Origin: Alphaproteobacteria bacterium
GTDB taxonomy: Bacteria; Pseudomonadota; Alphaproteobacteria; Rhizobiales; Rhizobiaceae
Direction: 5' to 3'
Length of the DNA stretch: 64,000 nt
NCBI GenBank assembly: GCA_018823835.1
Contig: JAHJHT010000010.1
Location: forward strand, 1 to 64,000
The notes under the pieces are model-generated. The model was not told the origin of the DNA and did no database searches. It was given only the letters and a program-made list of their open reading frames with translations. Shown piece by piece: positions 8,750-17,972 of this stretch (position 1 is its first letter; the number at the start of each line of letters is the position of its first letter). The translations under genes were made by a program, and so were the position numbers.

Positions 8750-10999
8750 TCATTTGCTCGAAGCCGTGTAGACGCCATCCCAGTCCGAGCCGGGCGGGTT
8801 CGCCCTGAATTCCTCTATGCGTGCCCGGTAGATGGCGAGATACTCCTTGACCCCGAAGCCGACGCGCTCGGCCAGCGGTCCGATCTCGACAAGCGCATCG
8901 AGAGCAGTCTGCCACTCCTGCCCTCGATAGCTTGCGAGCATGCGCCGATTGACCGCGTCGAGAGCCACGAAATCCTGGTTCTGCAGCATGTCCTCAAGCC
9001 CGATCAGGGCGTGGATGCGCTCCGGTTCCAGCTTGCCCTTGACCCTGATCTGGTCGATTTCCATCGTCGCGACCCTGGGCGAAACGATCGCTGCCGTGTT
9101 GTCGCCGAGGATGATCGGCACGCCATAGGGCTTCGACTGCCCCTCCAGCCGCGAGGCGAGGTTCACCGTGTCGCCGAGCGCGGTGTAGTCGAAGCGCATG
9201 TCGCTGCCCATGTTGCCGACGACGCACTGGCCGGTGTTGATGCCGATGCCGATGTTGATTTCGTGGAAGGGCTCGTCCAGGCCTTCCTCCACGGCCTTGC
9301 GGCGCGAGACGTTGAGCTCGTCGACGCGGCGGATCATGTCGACCCCTGCGTAGCAGGCTCGCAGCGCGTGGTCGGCGAGATCGACCGGTGCGTTCCAGAA
9401 CGCCATGATGGCGTCGCCCATGTACTTGTCGATCGTACCGTCGCGGTCGAGGATCGCCTTGGACAGCGCGGTGAGGAAGTGGTTCATCAGCCGGGTCAGG
9501 CCCTGCGGATTGGCCTTGTAGCTTTCCGAGATGGTGGTGAAGCCCCGCACGTCGGTGAAGAGCAGCGTCAGGTCGCGCGTCTCGCCACCGAGCACGAGTT
9601 GGTCCGGGTTGTCGGCGAGACGGTCGACCAGCGCCGGCGACAGGTACTGCCCGAAGGCGCTGCGGATCTGCCGCTTCTGCTGTTCCTCTCGGATGTAGTT
9701 GGCCGTCGCCATGATGACGAAGACAGCGGCGATGGCCACTGTCGGGAAGGTCGCGTCGATCAGCAGATGCTTCGCCTTGAAGGCCCAGATCGATCCGCCG
9801 ACCACGATGACGGTGACCGAGACCGCAGCGACGAAGGAGTAGATGGCGCCGGTACGCGGCACCAGCCAGATGATTATGAGGCCGAGCAGCACCACGATGA
9901 CGACTTCCATGCCGATGGCAAAGTTGGGCCGGAACAGGAACTGCTGGGTCAGGATGTTCTCGATGATCTGGGCATGGATCTCGACGCCCGGCATGAAGGC
10001 CGCGACCGGCGTGGCACGAAAATCCTCGAGACCGACGGCGGACGTTCCGACCAGCACCATGTGCCCTGCGATGCGCTCGACCGGCGCCGAACCGTCGAGC
10101 ACGCTGCCCGCCGAGACGTAACGCGAGCGATCCGACCCGTTGAACCAGGGATGCACCTTGCCGCTGCCGTCGGTCGGCACGAAGACGCCGCCCACCACGA
10201 TGCCGGAAATGCCGGCTTCGTCGGTGCGCGTTGCGAAGGCCTGGCCGCCGGTTGCGATGCGCAGCAGCTCGGCCGACAGGCCGAGCCGCATCTTCTCCTG
10301 CACCATCATGACCAGCGGCATGCGCCGGTAGATGCCGTCCGGATCGGGCTCGACGGTGAACATGCCGTGGCCGGCCGCCGCGTCGGAGATCACCTTCAGG
10401 TTCTGCACCAGGCGCGGAAACTTCAGCAGAAAGGGTGTCGGGTCGGCACCGAGTGCGGCGTGCGGCACCTCGGGAATTTCCTGAGTCGGAGGCGCTTCGC
10501 CACCGGAGGCATCGCCGTGGCGCACGCTGGTCTCGCCGACCACGACGCGCGAACGCCCGATCGCCTCGGCGAGAAGGATCTCGTTGGAGGGCAAGGTCAG
10601 CAGGTCAGCCTTCACCTCCGGTGAAAGACCGGCATTGTCTTCGGCGATCCTGTCCGGCGAAAGCCTGTCAGGCTCGGCGAATACGATGTCGAAGCCGATC
10701 GCCACGGCGCCCATAGCGGTCAGACGGTCGACAAGCTTGGCGACGACGGAGCGCGGCCAGGGCCATTGCCCGACGCCGGCCAGGCTCTTCTCGTCGATAT
10801 CGACAACGACGACCGGTTGCTTGACCTGCGGCCGCGGGTTGAGGCGCTGGTAGAGGTCGAAACTCTGGTTGCGCATGGTCGACAGGAAGAGCGGATCGGC
10901 GATCCTGATCGCCACGAGCAGCACCAGCAGGCCGAGTCCGGCCAGCCGGGCAATGGCTATGCCGACGGATCCGGGATGTCGGAACAGACGCAATTGCAT
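8750..10999 (-). CDS. CHASE2-domain adenylate/guanylate cyclase
   Basis: 749-residue membrane-bound class III nucleotide cyclase. A first membrane helix lies at about residues 12-32, an extracytoplasmic CHASE2 sensor domain at about 45-365 (VVVVDIDEKSLAGVGQWPWPRS), then a cluster of membrane helices at about 370-450, and a catalytic domain at about 475-660 with the metal-binding LLFTDVRGFTTISE and the FDYTALGDTVNLASRLEG segment. It should make cAMP or cGMP in response to an external or membrane signal; the substrate nucleotide is not settled here. It is the first gene before the secretion-adhesin genes. The 277 bp upstream to the next, divergent gene hold no other gene that I can see. Confidence 0.92.
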   Translation of the reverse strand: MQLRLFRHPGSVGIAIARLAGLGLLVLLVAIRIADPLFLSTMRNQSFDLYQRLNPRPQVKQPVVVVDIDEKSLAGVGQWPWPRSVVAKLVDRLTAMGAVAIGFDIVFAEPDRLSPDRIAEDNAGLSPEVKADLLTLPSNEILLAEAIGRSRVVVGETSVRHGDASGGEAPPTQEIPEVPHAALGADPTPFLLKFPRLVQNLKVISDAAAGHGMFTVEPDPDGIYRRMPLVMMVQEKMRLGLSAELLRIATGGQAFATRTDEAGISGIVVGGVFVPTDGSGKVHPWFNGSDRSRYVSAGSVLDGSAPVERIAGHMVLVGTSAVGLEDFRATPVAAFMPGVEIHAQIIENILTQQFLFRPNFAIGMEVVIVVLLGLIIIWLVPRTGAIYSFVAAVSVTVIVVGGSIWAFKAKHLLIDATFPTVAIAAVFVIMATANYIREEQQKRQIRSAFGQYLSPALVDRLADNPDQLVLGGETRDLTLLFTDVRGFTTISESYKANPQGLTRLMNHFLTALSKAILDRDGTIDKYMGDAIMAFWNAPVDLADHALRACYAGVDMIRRVDELNVSRRKAVEEGLDEPFHEINIGIGINTGQCVVGNMGSDMRFDYTALGDTVNLASRLEGQSKPYGVPIILGDNTAAIVSPRVATMEIDQIRVKGKLEPERIHALIGLEDMLQNQDFVALDAVNRRMLASYRGQEWQTALDALVEIGPLAERVGFGVKEYLAIYRARIEEFRANPPGSDWDGVYTASSK

Positions 11000-11276
11000 T
11001 CAGTATCGCTTACGGCGGGCGCCGTACCCGACTCCCCCCGCCCCCAATTGGAGACAATTGATCAACTGTCGCCCTCATGGAGTCAATGACGCTGCGGCAT
11101 CCGGGCATTTGGGTCGATCCGAGCAGCCGCTGCTGGCCCGCGCCGCGAGCAGGCGCCCGCTCTTCTGTCATGCACCAGATCGGCCTTCCATTCGGGCCCG
11201 GGAAAGCGCTACACCGTGCAGCGAAAGAAAGAAATGGGCCGTCGAACCGGGCGTTGCACAGGGACAGGAGCGCGCA

Positions 11277-12368
11277 GTGTCAGCACTGACTATGATCGAG
11301 GCCGACGGGATTTCGGTGGGGTTCGACCGCACCTTCGGCATGATCGCCGAACTGCGCGTCGTGCGCGATGGCCGGACAATCTCGATGCTGCACAAGGCGC
11401 CGTGGTACGGCGAACAGATGCCACCCGATGCAGCACCGCATCTCGGCCGCCTGGCAGGCGACTTCTTCTGTGCGCCCTTCGGCGACGCCTCTTCCGATGG
11501 CGCGCCGGGGCATGGCTGGCCGGCCAACAGTCCGTGGTCTTCGCTAGGCACAGTGCGAGAGGGTGAGGCGACCGTGGCTCGCTTCAGCCTCGAACGGCCG
11601 GTGATGGGGGCGACACTGCTCAAGGAGTTGCGGCTCGTCGACAGGCACCCCTTTGTCTACCAGCGCCATGTCTTCACGGGCGGGCGCGGCGACGAAATCG
11701 CCGTGGCCAACCACGCGATGCTCAGCCTGCCGCATGGCGCAAGGTTGAGCTTTTCGCCGAAACGCTGGTGGGAAACGCCAGCGACCGGACTGGAGCCCGA
11801 TCCGGCACGAGGCCGCGGCCTGCTGGCCTATCCGGCGGTCTCCGAAGATGCCCGACATTTCCCCCTCGCCGACGGCGGCACCGGCGACCTGACGCGCTAT
11901 CCCGTCGGCCAGCGCCACGAGGATTTTGCCGTCGGCGTCGAGGCGCCGGGCCGCTCGTTTGGCTGGACGGCGGTTGCACGAAACGGCGAGGCCGACCTGT
12001 TTCTCAGCCTGCGCAATGCAGAGCGGCTGCCAATGACGATGCTGTGGTTCTCAAACGGCGGGCGCGACTACGCTCCGTGGAACGGACGCCATGTCGACGT
12101 GCTTGGCGTCGAGGAGGGCCTGAACAGGTCGCTGCTCGGCCATTCCGCGCAGCAGGTGCCCAATGCGCTGGATGCAGCCGGCGTACCGACTGCGCTGACA
12201 CTTCGCGCCGGCGCGAGCATCGAGACGCGCCACATCATCGGCTCGCTGCCCTGGGAGGGCGACGGAGAGATCGCCGAGATCGAAGCTGCCGAGGGCGGGC
12301 TCGCGCTTCGCACGCCCGCAGGACCGGCACGCCACGTGCCCTGCGACCTCGCCTTTCTGGAGCTCTGA
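11277..12368 (+). CDS. Protein of unknown function, possibly galactose-mutarotase-like fold
   Basis: 363 residues, or 358 if the ATG at 11292 is used. The GTG at 11277 is preferred because AGGAG sits six bases ahead of it. No membrane segment or signal peptide is visible. The run of beta-type segments, the aromatic patches (PKRWWETPATG, LWFSNGGRDYAPWNGRH) and phrases such as FCAPFGDASSDG recall the aldose 1-epimerase/mutarotase fold, but I cannot name the family with certainty. It is divergent from the cyclase and converges on the aldehyde dehydrogenase. Clearly coding; function open. Confidence 0.75.
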   Translation: MSALTMIEADGISVGFDRTFGMIAELRVVRDGRTISMLHKAPWYGEQMPPDAAPHLGRLAGDFFCAPFGDASSDGAPGHGWPANSPWSSLGTVREGEATVARFSLERPVMGATLLKELRLVDRHPFVYQRHVFTGGRGDEIAVANHAMLSLPHGARLSFSPKRWWETPATGLEPDPARGRGLLAYPAVSEDARHFPLADGGTGDLTRYPVGQRHEDFAVGVEAPGRSFGWTAVARNGEADLFLSLRNAERLPMTMLWFSNGGRDYAPWNGRHVDVLGVEEGLNRSLLGHSAQQVPNALDAAGVPTALTLRAGASIETRHIIGSLPWEGDGEIAEIEAAEGGLALRTPAGPARHVPCDLAFLEL

Positions 12369-12380
12369 CGCTTTTCGAAG

Positions 12381-12411
12381 GGCGCCGCCGCCCTGTTGGG
12401 ACGGCGACGCC
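12381..12411. terminator. Hairpin between convergent genes
   Basis: An imperfect stem (GGCGCCGCCGCCC, loop TGTT, then GGGACGGCGACGCC) lies in the 51-bp gap between two convergent genes. It could end transcription from one or both sides. There is no T-tract, so an intrinsic terminator is not proven. Confidence 0.4.
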
Positions 12412-12419
12412 GAAGGAGT

Positions 12420-13856
12420 TCAAGGCAGCGTGTAGGCCGTCTTGACCGTGGTGTAGAATTCCGCCGCGTAGCGACCCTGCTCGCGCGGACCGTAGGAAGA
12501 ACCCTTCCGGCCGCCGAACGGGACGTGATAATCGACGCCGGCCGTCGGCAGGTTGACCATGACCATGCCGGCCTCGGCGTTGCGCCGGTAGTGCGTGGCG
12601 TGCTTCAGGCTGGTCGTGCAGATGCCCGACGACAGGCCGAACGGCGTGTCGTTGGCGGCTTCGAGGGCCTCCTCGTAGTTCTTCACCCGCATCACGCTCG
12701 CCACCGGGCCGAAAATCTCCTCGCGGTTGATGCGCATCTGCGACGAGGTCTCGGTGAACAGCGCGGGCTGCAGGAAGAAGCCCGGCGTCTCGCGGTTCAG
12801 CCGCTCGCCGCCCCACACCAGATTGGCGCCCTCGGACTTGCCGATCTCGATGTAGGAGTTGTCCTGGTCGAGCTGCGACTGGTCGACAACCGGCCCGATC
12901 TGGGTGCCGGACTTGCGGGCGTCGTCGACGACGAGGCCCTTCAGGCGCTCGGTCAGTGCGGCGACGAAGCGGTCGTGGATGCCCTCTGTGACGACAAGGC
13001 GCGACGAGGCGGTGCAACGCTGTCCGGTGGAGAAGAAGGCGCCGTTGACGGCACAGTCGACGGCGATGTCGAGATCAGCGTCGTCCAGCACGACGAGCGG
13101 GTTCTTGCCGCCCATCTCGAGCTGGAACTTGCGCATCCGCTCGACCGATGCGGCGGCCACCTTCTTGCCTGTTCCGACCGAGCCGGTGAAGGTGATGGCG
13201 TCGATGCGGTCGTCGTTCAGCATCGCCTCGCCGACTACCGACCCGCGGCCCATGACGAGGTTGAAGACGCCTGCCGGCACGCCGGCGCGAATGATGATGT
13301 CAGCCAGCGCCCAGGCCGAGCCAGGCACCAGGTCTGCCGGCTTGAACACGACGCAATTGCCATAGGCGAGCGCTGGCGCGATCTTCCAGGCCGGAATGGC
13401 GATAGGGAAGTTCCAAGGCGTGATGATGCCGATGACGCCGACTGGCTCGCGCGTCACCTCGACTTCGACGCCCGGTCTTGTCGAGGCGATCTTTTCACCG
13501 GCCAGACGCAGCACCTCGCCGGCGAAGAAGTCGAAGATTTGCCCGGCACGCGCCACCTCGCCGATGGCTTCCGGCAGTGTCTTGCCCTCTTCGCGGGCAA
13601 GCAACCCGCCGAGTTCTTCCTTGCGGGCCAGGATTTCGGCAGCGACCTTGGCCAGAATGTCGTGTCGCTGCTGGATTCCGGAGCGCGCCCAGGCCGGGAA
13701 AGCCGCGCGCGCGGCCGCGATCGCTTCCTCCGCCTGCTGCCGCGTGGCGCGAGCATAGCGGCCGACCACGTCGCCGGTATCGGAGGGGTTGATGTTGTCG
13801 CCGGCTTCCTGTCCGCCGGTCCAGTCTCCGCCGATGAAATTCTGATGTACTGTCAT
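12420..13856 (-). CDS. NAD(P)-dependent aldehyde dehydrogenase, alpha-ketoglutaric semialdehyde dehydrogenase-like
   Basis: 478 residues from the ATG at 13856. The fold is complete: Asn149 in TPWNFP, Glu247 in QLEMGGK and nucleophile Cys281 in STGQRCTASSR, plus the C-terminal EEIFGPV segment. The FFSTGQRCTASSR context is shared with alpha-ketoglutaric semialdehyde (2,5-dioxopentanoate) dehydrogenases of sugar-acid pathways, which is the likeliest specificity, though other short aldehydes are possible. A much longer in-frame reading upstream of 13856 overlaps the divergent dhaK region and is not used. The 235-bp gap to dhaK should hold both promoters; I see no clear operator in it. Confidence 0.88.
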   Translation of the reverse strand: MTVHQNFIGGDWTGGQEAGDNINPSDTGDVVGRYARATRQQAEEAIAAARAAFPAWARSGIQQRHDILAKVAAEILARKEELGGLLAREEGKTLPEAIGEVARAGQIFDFFAGEVLRLAGEKIASTRPGVEVEVTREPVGVIGIITPWNFPIAIPAWKIAPALAYGNCVVFKPADLVPGSAWALADIIIRAGVPAGVFNLVMGRGSVVGEAMLNDDRIDAITFTGSVGTGKKVAAASVERMRKFQLEMGGKNPLVVLDDADLDIAVDCAVNGAFFSTGQRCTASSRLVVTEGIHDRFVAALTERLKGLVVDDARKSGTQIGPVVDQSQLDQDNSYIEIGKSEGANLVWGGERLNRETPGFFLQPALFTETSSQMRINREEIFGPVASVMRVKNYEEALEAANDTPFGLSSGICTTSLKHATHYRRNAEAGMVMVNLPTAGVDYHVPFGGRKGSSYGPREQGRYAAEFYTTVKTAYTLP

Positions 13857-14091
13857 GTCGTAGCTATTTCCTGCTTGCTTGCCGGATACCGCTTTCTGCG
13901 GCCTGCTGTGCGGCTCCCTGCGCCGCCAGCGGTCCGGCCATTTCCGGGACGCCGTCATATACGGCAAACGTGGACAAAAATCCCGCCCCAACGCCAAGAA
14001 TCTGCCCTTGGGTTCCAAAACAGCTTTTCTTTCAAGGCACTGGATGACAAGTTCCCGCGCGGAAAACCGCTTCGAGGAGGAAAAGCAGCTC

Positions 14092-15102
14092 GTGACGCAG
14101 ACCAAGAAGATCATCAACGAAGGAAAGAACGCCGTTGACGAAATGCTCGCCGGCATACTGGCCGCGCATCCGAAGCACCTCGCAAGCGTCGAAGGCAGCC
14201 CGCGTTCAGTCATCGCACGCGACGGACCCCGGCCTGGAAAGGTGGGTATCGTCGTCGGTGGCGGTTCGGGACACGAGCCGACCTTTCTCGGCTTTGTCGG
14301 CAAGGGCCTTGCCGATGCGGCGGCCGTCGGCAACGTCTTCGCCTCGCCGCCGCCTGACCCGATCCTGGAATGCGCCAAGGCAGTGAACGGCGGCGCAGGC
14401 GTGCTGTTCATGTACGGCAACTATGCCGGCGACGTGATGAACTTCGACATGGCGGCCGAGATGGCAGCGATGGACGACATCGAGGTGCGCACCGTGCTGA
14501 CCACCGACGATGTCGCTTCCGCGCCACGCGACCAGATCGAAAAGCGGCGCGGCGTTGCCGGCAATTTCTTCGTCTTCAAGGCGGCGGGCGCGGCGGCAGA
14601 CATGATGCTGTCGCTCGATGAATGCGAGCGCATCGCCCGCAAGGCCAATGACCGCACCTTCACGATGGGAGTGGCGCTCGGTCCCTGTTCGCTGCCGCAG
14701 ACTCGCAAGCCGAACTTCGAGATCGGCGAGGACGAGATGGAAATCGGCATGGGCATCCATGGCGAACCCGGCGTCGAGCGCGGCAAGCTGCAAACGGCAG
14801 ACGCCATTACCGACGCGATGCTCGACCGGATTCTCGAGGAAATGCAACCGACGAAGGGCGACCGGGTCGCGGTGCTGGTCAATTCGCTCGGCTCGACGCC
14901 GCTGATGGAGCTCTACATCATGAATCGCCGTGTGGCGGAGCGCCTGGCCGATATCGGCGTCTCGGTGCACGCAACCTGGGTCGGACATTATTGCACTTCG
15001 CTGGAGATGGCGGGAGCGTCGGTGACTCTGTTCCACCTCGACGACGAATTGCAGACCATGCTCGACCATCCGTGCGATTGCGCCATGTTCCGGGCCGGCT
15101 GA
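14092..15102 (+). CDS. dhaK: Dihydroxyacetone kinase, DhaK subunit
   Basis: 336-residue kinase subunit that binds dihydroxyacetone or a related ketose through a hemiaminal bond. The glycine-rich VVGGGSGHEPTFLGFVGKGL stretch and the active-site His in MGIHGEPGVERG are both present. The GTG start fits the family's N-terminus (TKKIINEGKNAVDEML aligns with the E. coli start) and follows an AGGAGG; an in-frame ATG at 14044 would add 16 residues not typical of the family. dhaL follows by 12 bp. No DhaM phosphotransfer protein is in the window, so an ATP-dependent or erythrulose-type kinase is as possible as the PTS form. Confidence 0.93.
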   Translation: MTQTKKIINEGKNAVDEMLAGILAAHPKHLASVEGSPRSVIARDGPRPGKVGIVVGGGSGHEPTFLGFVGKGLADAAAVGNVFASPPPDPILECAKAVNGGAGVLFMYGNYAGDVMNFDMAAEMAAMDDIEVRTVLTTDDVASAPRDQIEKRRGVAGNFFVFKAAGAAADMMLSLDECERIARKANDRTFTMGVALGPCSLPQTRKPNFEIGEDEMEIGMGIHGEPGVERGKLQTADAITDAMLDRILEEMQPTKGDRVAVLVNSLGSTPLMELYIMNRRVAERLADIGVSVHATWVGHYCTSLEMAGASVTLFHLDDELQTMLDHPCDCAMFRAG

Positions 15103-15114
15103 AGGAGGAAGACC

Positions 15115-15759
15115 ATGACAACAATCGATTCCTCTCACCTCGTTCGCATGTTCAACCAGGTCGCTGCGGCGCTCGATGCCGACAAGGACAGGCTCTGCCA
15201 GCTCGACGGCGTCATCGGCGATGCGGACCATGGCATCGCGATGGAGCTTGGCTTCTCGGCCGTGCGCGATACGCTGGCCAGCCTCGACGTCGCCGGGCTC
15301 GACCCCACGGCTGTCTTCAACACCGCAGCGAAATCCTTCCTCAACGCAGTCGGCGCCTCATCAGGCCCGCTTTATGCGACCGCTTTCATGCGCGCCGGCG
15401 CTGCGGTGAAAGGCAAGCCGGCGCTCGAAGAGGCAGACATGGTCGCGGCGCTGCAGGCAATGGCAAAGGGCATCCAGGACCGTGGCAAGGCCGAGATCGG
15501 CGAGAAGACGATGATCGACGCCTGGGTGCCGGCAGCCGACGCTGCTGGCGCGGCTTTCGCGGCTGGCAAACCGCTGGCGCAAGTATTGGAAGCGGCAGTC
15601 GTCGCCGCCAATGAGGGCGCAGAGGCAACGAAGGCGATGGTCGCCGCCAAGGGGCGTTCGGCGCGCCTCGGCGACCGCTCCATCGGTCACATGGACCCGG
15701 GCGCGGCATCGGCGGTCACCGTGCTGGAGGCGATGCGGCAGGGATTGACAGAAGCCTAG
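15115..15759 (+). CDS. dhaL: Dihydroxyacetone kinase, DhaL (phosphoryl-donor) subunit
   Basis: 214-residue nucleotide-binding partner of DhaK, cytoplasmic and all-helical. The Mg-binding GVIGDADHGIAME segment near residue 35-47 and the later ASSGPLYATAF and DAWVPA segments are those of DhaL. A strong AGGAGG lies six bases before the ATG. It lies 12 bp behind dhaK and is surely co-transcribed. In other bacteria ATP-using forms fuse both parts; here they stay separate. Confidence 0.93.
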   Translation: MTTIDSSHLVRMFNQVAAALDADKDRLCQLDGVIGDADHGIAMELGFSAVRDTLASLDVAGLDPTAVFNTAAKSFLNAVGASSGPLYATAFMRAGAAVKGKPALEEADMVAALQAMAKGIQDRGKAEIGEKTMIDAWVPAADAAGAAFAAGKPLAQVLEAAVVAANEGAEATKAMVAAKGRSARLGDRSIGHMDPGAASAVTVLEAMRQGLTEA

Positions 15760-15805
15760 TCGAAGCCGTCTGACTCGACGTGCCAGAAACCCCGTCCGGA
15801 CCCGC

Positions 15806-16786
15806 ATGGCTGATGACGATCGACACGCCCAGCGCGACGCAGGCCTCAAGCCCAAGAAGCTGAGGCTGTGGCGCGGCGCCGACCTGCGCGAATCGGCCTT
15901 GCTCGCCCTGTTCCGGATCGTCATCGCGACAACGCCGGCATCCGAGTGGGCGGGCTTTGCAGAAGGCGCCACACGGTTCGGAAAGGGTCGACGCTCCTCG
16001 CGCTTCAAGCGCTTCGCCGGCCGCGTCAAGGCGGTGCAAGGCGCTGACGACGAGGCGGTATTGCGAATGTGGCGTGCCTATCGCGCCGCGGTCAACCGCA
16101 GGCGCATCTCCATCCTGGCCAGCCGCTATTGCCCCGGCTGGAAGCCGCGAATCGAACTGACAGGGCGTGAGCATCTCGACCGGGCGATCGCGGCCGGAAA
16201 CGGGACGATCCTTTGGCTCGACAACTTCATCCACCACCCGGTGATCGGAAAGCGGGCCTTCTCGGACCTCGGCTATCAAGCGTGGCAGATGTCATCGGTA
16301 GACCACGGCTTTTCGTCCTCGCGCCTCGGCCGCCGCTTTCTCAATCCCATTCAGCTGGCCGCCGAGATTCCGCTGGTGCGCGGACGCATCGAGTTCGACG
16401 CCGGCTCTGCCCTGACCGCGACCCGGGAAGTCACGCGCTGCCTCGCGCGCAACGAGATCGTGCGCATCACCAACAATGCCTATATCGGCCGTCAGCGCTG
16501 CAGGGTGCCCTTCGGCAAGTCAGCGCTGCTGCCGGTGGCAACAACGCCGTTCAACATCGCGAGGCGGACGGGGGCAGCCATCCTGCCGGTCCAGGTCGTG
16601 GAGCGCGAGCCCTTCGCCGACTATCTCGTCGCCGTGGCGCCGCCTCTTTCTGTCGGCACGTCACGGCATGAAAGCTTTGAAGACGCCGCCATCGCCTACG
16701 CCCGCTATCTCGAGCCGCTTGTAGAAGCCTATCCTGACCAGTGGCGCGGCTGGGAAGGTGTCAGGACGAAGTCCGAGGACGCCTGA
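15806..16786 (+). CDS. LpxL/HtrB-like lysophospholipid acyltransferase family protein
   Basis: 326 residues resembling the lipid A late acyltransferase superfamily: a helical N-terminal part, then GTILWLDNFIHH at the place where the family has its HX4D or HX4E site, then VPFGKSALLPVATTPFNIARRTGAAILPV. The usual HX4D histidine is not obvious here (the local reading is LDNFIHHPVIGKR), so catalysis may differ. No long membrane helix is seen. It stands 46 bp after dhaL but seems to belong with the ATP-grasp, GT2 and Mur-ligase genes that follow. Its 3' end overlaps the convergent next gene by 26 bp. It would add an acyl group to a lipid or saccharide carrier; this is inference. Confidence 0.75.
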   Translation: MADDDRHAQRDAGLKPKKLRLWRGADLRESALLALFRIVIATTPASEWAGFAEGATRFGKGRRSSRFKRFAGRVKAVQGADDEAVLRMWRAYRAAVNRRRISILASRYCPGWKPRIELTGREHLDRAIAAGNGTILWLDNFIHHPVIGKRAFSDLGYQAWQMSSVDHGFSSSRLGRRFLNPIQLAAEIPLVRGRIEFDAGSALTATREVTRCLARNEIVRITNNAYIGRQRCRVPFGKSALLPVATTPFNIARRTGAAILPVQVVEREPFADYLVAVAPPLSVGTSRHESFEDAAIAYARYLEPLVEAYPDQWRGWEGVRTKSEDA

Positions 16787-17762
16787 CGAGGTCGAGAATC
16801 CGCTGCTCCACGCCGCGCCATGCGCCTTTCGGGCCTCCGTCAACCGGCCGCAGCCTGTCGAAATCGTGCCGGTGACCGTAGTGGCCGGGCGGCGAGGAAT
16901 CCTTGAACATCGTGAAGCTGTTGATGTCGACGAAGACCGGCGACTGGTCCGCCGGCCGGCGCAGGAAGTCGACAGTGAAGAAATCGAGCCCCGACACTTC
17001 GGCGATCCGCCGGATGTGGCCGATCTCGGCGGGTGTCAGCAGCCACGTCGCGTCGATCTTGCGGGCGTTGCGGTAGCGCACGATCGGCTCGTCTGCCCGC
17101 ATGCAGGACGCGGCGAATACCTCGCCGAGGAAATAGCAGGCGCGGTAGCGCGCAAAGCCCCCGTCCGCTTCCGCGACGTCGAGATACTCGAACGGACGCT
17201 CCCCGGCAATGTCGCCTTCATAGGCGACCGGCCCGCGCGTCGTGGACTGCACCCCGACCGGCTTCCAGATGACCTTGACGCCGTGGTCGGCCGGACCGAA
17301 CCGGCTGCGCGGCACCGGAACGCCTGCAGCCTCGAGCCGGCGGAAGGCGTCCTCGGCGTGATAGAAGTCGTAGGCTTCCGGGCCGTTTATCACCGGCGTT
17401 CCCGGCCTTGCCCGCGCGATTGCATCCTTGATGCTGCGCAGCCTGTCAGGCGGCAGCGGATCCTGGCTGTAGATCCAGAGCACGTCGGCGGTCGAGGGAT
17501 CCGGATCGACCGAAACCCGGCAACGCTCCAGCCGCTCGTTCGCCCAGTAGGCGTGCAGGTCGATGATGTTGGGGAATCGCAACCCGCCGGTCAGCAGGCC
17601 GATATGGACCTCGCGGTCTAGCCGCGCGTGCGCCCGTACTTTCAGCGCTGTATGCAGTCCGCGCCGATCGTAGCCCATTCGGTCCGCAGGCACGCGCAGG
17701 GCCCACCAGAATTGCTGAACAAGGAGCGTACGGATGCCCGAACCGAGGCTCGACTTGACCAC
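16761..17762 (-). CDS. ATP-grasp family protein
   Basis: 333 residues, starting at a GTG with GGGAG nine bases ahead. The C-terminal half has ATP-grasp features: a substrate or ATP lysine in VKVIWKPVGVQSTTRG, an acidic pair in GLDFFTVDFLRR, and the Mg ligands in VFVDINSFTMFKD. The N-terminal part (HIGLLTGGLRFPNIIDLHAYWANERL) is not typical of any ligase I can name. Family enzymes join a carboxylate to an amine through an acyl phosphate. It sits between an acyltransferase and a GT2 gene and close to a Mur-like ligase, so a conjugate or peptide-bond step is likely. Substrate unknown. Confidence 0.8.
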   Translation of the reverse strand: MVKSSLGSGIRTLLVQQFWWALRVPADRMGYDRRGLHTALKVRAHARLDREVHIGLLTGGLRFPNIIDLHAYWANERLERCRVSVDPDPSTADVLWIYSQDPLPPDRLRSIKDAIARARPGTPVINGPEAYDFYHAEDAFRRLEAAGVPVPRSRFGPADHGVKVIWKPVGVQSTTRGPVAYEGDIAGERPFEYLDVAEADGGFARYRACYFLGEVFAASCMRADEPIVRYRNARKIDATWLLTPAEIGHIRRIAEVSGLDFFTVDFLRRPADQSPVFVDINSFTMFKDSSPPGHYGHRHDFDRLRPVDGGPKGAWRGVEQRILDLVRRPRTSS

Positions 17763-17972
17763 TCTGCGATTCTCCCGCGCCTAGATGGGAATGTACAACC
17801 CGTGTTGCCGCGACAGCACGAATGCCGGCCCAGTACACGACACGCCCCCTGTTGACGATGGTGTATGAACCGAAACTGTAATAGGAATGAGGCGATAGCC
17901 GGCTCGGAGGTGCGGCCACGGTGCGCATCCAGACCTTCTGACACTCGTTTTGTGGTCCAGCAACAACTCTCA

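Noticed and set aside
9011..10624. Long plus-strand frame opposite the cyclase gene
   Set aside because: His/Asp/Arg-rich shadow of the cyclase; no motif.
11048..11070. CAATTG-GAGA-CAATTG near the start of the gap upstream of the cyclase
   Set aside because: Two copies of a short self-palindromic hexamer; too short to call an operator without more evidence.
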